Of a DNA stretch of 64,000 nt, positions 59,983 to 64,000 are shown piece by piece. How positions within the stretch are numbered: the first letter of the stretch is position 1; each line of letters starts with the position of its first letter. The position numbers and the translations under genes were made by a program. Under the pieces are notes generated by a model. It was given only the letters and a program-made list of their open reading frames with translations, did not search any database and was not told the DNA's origin. Source of the stretch: Acanthochromis polyacanthus (lineage: Eukaryota > Chordata > Actinopteri > Pomacentridae); contig NC_067126.1 of the NCBI RefSeq assembly GCF_021347895.1, positions 31,446,482 to 31,510,481 of the forward strand, in the 5' to 3' direction.

Positions 59983-62900
59983 GTAAGTGAGCCTTTTATT
60001 TCTACTGATTAGGTTCACTTCTCTCTGTTTGGGTACTAAAGTTGTTGCATGTACTGATAATATATTGAGAAGCAGCAGACACAAGCAAATCAGCACCCTT
60101 TTCCCTTCTCATTTTAATTTTACTCTGCACAAATCCTCTTCATGAAAGTTACTGTAACTGTCTCCCAAGACATTAGTGTTTCTTAGCAGATGGTTTTTGT
60201 TCTAATATTCAATAGATTTCGAATTTCCCTCATGCAGTGATGCTTTGAATCTGAAATGAGAAGCAGCCAAAGGACAACAAGTGCAAAAACAATGGTTAGA
60301 AGTGTCATGCAAATGTGACTGTAAGGTGAAAAGGGAGCACTGAGAGAAGAGATGTAGTAATGGAGGAATATATCAGTCTCTGAGCTTTGCAAATGTGTGG
60401 ATCTGCAACTTTTTTCTGTTTAGAATAACATTTGTAGATATAGTGGACTGTTGATCAGACAAAACAGCAGTTATGTTACACTGCTAACTTATTAAAAACA
60501 GGACTAAATCATTTTGGGATATACGTTGTGAGGGTACAGTTCTAGCCCAAGATCGAGAGATGATTTTTTATTGATAACTTTTTCTCAAATAAGATTTTTC
60601 AGTGTCAGTTTCGCCTGTTAATATAGTCAGTTTCCTTTTACCACTGGTAAAAGTGTATGGTGTTTGCTGGGTTGTAAGTTCTCTGCCCTTAAAAAGCTTT
60701 AGCTAAAAGTAGCTTTTTTTAGTGGCTTTTAACCTACACAGAGGACAGAAAGAAATAAAGAACAGAGGACAGAAAGAAATAAAGAACAGGAGCAGGTGCA
60801 TTTCCATTCTACATTTGTACTGATGAAGTATGATTCATAAACGGTGCTGAGAAATGATGGCTTAAATGAGCATTCATGGCATCTTGCGCTCATCTCATTC
60901 TTCAGACAGATAGTCACAGAGATGTCTTAAGTTTGTGCCAAGATGAAAATAAACAGCAGTCAAATTTTAAAATATTTCTTCAATGCAGCAAAGAATGTCT
61001 GGCAGTGCTATCACATGTACACTACAGGAAATTGTCTGGTTTGGCCTGCCCTGAGGGGGCAGAGTAGACATCAGTGTAGTGAGTCTGATCGTCTTGTCAC
61101 ACAAAGTGCAACAGGGATAAGTTGAGGAGAGGGAGTGGCATATCAAAGCCTGGAACGAGGGTGAGGCTTTGTGCAAGAGGCACTGTGTTGGCAGACAGAG
61201 GACCCTGCAGGAGCATGTTGAGAAACAGAGAGGAGGGATCAGAAGCCCTGATAACAAGACTTAAAGAGATTTCCCAAAGATGGCATTGATCAGACTTAAC
61301 TTGTGGAATTTTATCTAACTGCTGTTTTGACTATTGCGCAAAAACAGGTCATGGTGTAGTGGACGTATTCCACAAACTGTTCTTGTGCAGACATTCCTTT
61401 GGGCCTGGATGCTAAAAAGCGGCACTTTCACATGTACCAGACTTCACAAGAGTGAAAAGTCATGAAACTGATGTCATATTTGTTGGGCAAATAGAGGCTT
61501 GAAATGTGACACAGGCTTGATACTTTGTTTTCAGCCAGTAAAAGTAAGAGGAAGGTGCAGATTTGCCTCCTTTACACGCTGCTCTATTAGAAAGCTGCCC
61601 TGCTTTTACACCAAAAGAACAAAATCACTGCATGTGACTTACGACCTTTTACAATATATAATAGTAACATGAGTGTTTTGGGTTTTGGAGTTTTCAAGGA
61701 GGATTTTTTTTTTGTCTGTCAACCTGAGAATTATAGCTACAGCTAATGAATGTTTTATTATTGAATAACAATAACTTGATTGACCATGATATATAAAAGA
61801 TCAAAATATGAGAGGTTGTGACCTATTTGTGTAACTCTCTCAACCCCAGCATGTTCTGCTGGGTTCGGAAGCCATGTTAAAAAAAACGCCAAAATGACAC
61901 CGTTTATCAGAGCCAAACTGTTTGCCAAACTTTTTTAGCTGTCTTTGAACTAATGTTCATTCATTTCGTCTGGGAAAATTTACCAGATTTAAGCTTAATT
62001 TCATGATATTTTACGAAATCTCTTTATTCTACATGTTTCATTTTTTAAAAAAAAAGCCGAAATCAGAGGGTTTACAGTAATTAAATTCTGAAAAATAAGT
62101 AAATAAATTCTGTGTGAAGCCACAGTGACTTAGCCTTGACAAACAGTCAGAAACATTGTCAGAAATTCAGGCACTTTTTGACTGAACTGCAGGCTGTGTT
62201 TACACAAAGCAGATTGGAACAAATATGGAAACAAATTTAAAATGCAAGTAGTGAAATAGCTATTTATTTTCAGTATGGAATGACTGTTGTACATGATGAC
62301 TAAAAGATTTTAACATTTTTGTGATATTAATTGTCAAAGAAATTCACTTATGCTTGTCCTTAGTAATTTCAAAAGACATTTCTTGAGTATTCTCTACTTT
62401 TGGCCATAGTTGTGTTGTTTCCATGCAGGTGCTGGACTTTATATTGCAGTCAAAAATGAACCCACAGGTAGTAAAAGTGTGAGAGGAACAAAAACACACC
62501 CAGCTTTGGGTTCAAACAGTCAAAATGTAACAGATACGATCTATTATTTAGAAAGTAGCAGCCAATTTTTGGTTTCTATTTGTTTTTTTTGTTTCATCTC
62601 TACTAACAATCAGTTGATTAATCAATTAAACATATAGGCACTAAAGTCAGGCGGCTGTCCTGCTTGTAATTATCCCACATTGACTAGCCTTTATTTCTTG
62701 GCTGAGTCACTGTAACGCACAACAATTCTTGTTGTAATAGAGGAAAGTATGGAGCAAGCAACAGCTCGCTCTCCTCTGCCATGATCTTCGCTCTAAATCC
62801 TCATGTGACCCTGAGATAATCAGCCAAACGATTCAAGTGGAAGCTCAGCACGGCACACAGACATAGGTAATGAACAGCCTTGTCTGACTTGAAGAAGTGA

Positions 62901-64000
62901 CAGACACTGGATCCACAAGTCAGCGATGTGTCACACAATCTGCATCTGCTGCTCTTGTTCTCCTATGAACGTGTTTGATGATGATCGCTGGCAGCTGCAG
63001 ACGTCTGCCACATTAATCAGATTATTGTAAATCAGATGTGAAGAGAGAAGCGCTGGTCATCGCATGCTTTCTTTCTGAACAAGCTGTGTGAGGTGAGGTA
63101 TAGATATGGCTAAAGAGGTCACATTCCTTTCAAGTCAGTTGTAGCAGTCTTTTCGTTCCTTTTTCAAACATAAAAACTCAAATCTTTTCCACTCTTCTGT
63201 TGACTGAAGGGTTGTTTTATTTATAGCCATTTCTGGAACTCAATCCATTCTGTTCCTCTAATGGTTTCTCTGGAAGCACAACTTGGTGTTCGCAGGTCCA
63301 AGCAGATCCAATGTGACATCTTGCAAAGAGGCAACTGGATGCCTCTTCCATGAATAATGTGTGTGGTTAATGATGCGGATTTAACATCTTCTCGATGAAA
63401 CCAGAGAAAAAGAGCATTTGACTGGACGTGGACGGCCATCTGTGCATGCACATGTAACCTGATAGATTAAACGCATCAGTGAATCATCAGTCGTTTTAGT
63501 TAAAGTTCTCACTGGCATCTGAAGAAAGGGGTTAATAAGTGCAGTTAAACAGGTGCACAGAACTTTCTTTAAACTTTCTTCTTGATTTAAACTCGTGCTG
63601 AATATTCATGGTGTTTTCTGTGATGTGCTTCCAGCCAATCACGGGTCAAATCCAATCAGCGGGCAATGTGCGAACTGAAACAGTTAGAGCAGCTGCAGCA
63701 GTTCCTGTGACTTCTTCTTGCTTCGAGTGCACAGCTGTGAGAGCGCTGGAGCACATCTGTTGACGGAGACCAGTGAGATCACTGTAAACCCACACCAGTC
63801 GCCATGCATTCCCATTTACACTGCAGTGAAAGACAATGTGCATGATGGGATGCGGTTTCACGCTGTAGACTGACACACACTGGGTATATGTAAGTTTGAA
63901 AAATCCAGCAGTAAGACAGTGACTAATTACATTTCTAAAGGATTACTCACAGTGTGTGACTCTGTATATGATTTGTCCTTCGTGGGGCATTTTACATTTC
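59983..64000 (+). other. itga6: First intron of itga6, no exon seen
   Basis: No second itga6 exon (family LLVGAPRA segment) was found. A perfect 24-base tandem duplication lies at 60740-60787. The rest is AT-rich non-coding DNA with short uninformative frames. Confidence 0.55.

Overview
This is a vertebrate nuclear window, almost certainly from a teleost fish. It has spliced genes with GT-AG introns, AT-rich intergenic DNA, fish-type mobile elements (a tRNA-derived SINE, an L2-like LINE scrap, several TTAA-flanked MITE-like elements) and the gene order hat1 - metap1d - dlx1 - dlx2 - itga6, which vertebrates share around the DLX1/DLX2 bigene. The protein sequences and compact introns fit a spiny-rayed fish, but I cannot name the species.

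Layout. 1-10.9 kb: the 3' three-quarters of hat1 (+), seven coding exons running to the stop codon, with a 0.75 kb foldback element in one intron. 11-26.5 kb: no intact gene; repeats, including two copies of one transposon family in opposite orientations, each carrying its own TTAA-targeted insertion. 26.5-28.1 kb: exactly where metap1d is expected, remnants of metap1d exons carrying a stop codon, deletions and a ruined splice site. 28-37 kb: gene-free DNA with several enhancer-like tracts. 37.7-39.1 kb: dlx1a (+), three exons, 253 aa. 39-45.6 kb: the intergenic region between the two convergent dlx genes, with blocks resembling the I12b/I12a enhancers and a CpG-rich candidate first exon. 45.6-46.9 kb: dlx2a (-), three exons, 276 aa. 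47-59.8 kb: gene-free, with a complete SINE, an L2 scrap, a 9-bp-TSD DNA element and a diverged tandem duplication. 59.8 kb: the first coding exon of an integrin alpha-6 gene (+), whose first intron fills the rest.

How it fits together. dlx1a and dlx2a are homeodomain regulators of forebrain GABAergic neurons and pharyngeal arches, and share enhancers lying between and around them. hat1, metap1d and itga6 are neighbours kept in place by that regulatory landscape. The most notable result is that the bystander metap1d has decayed here while its neighbours and non-coding tracts inside its remains persist. This is the pattern expected for a genomic regulatory block after the teleost genome duplication. 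No viral or toxin gene, CRISPR array, rRNA or functional tRNA gene was seen.
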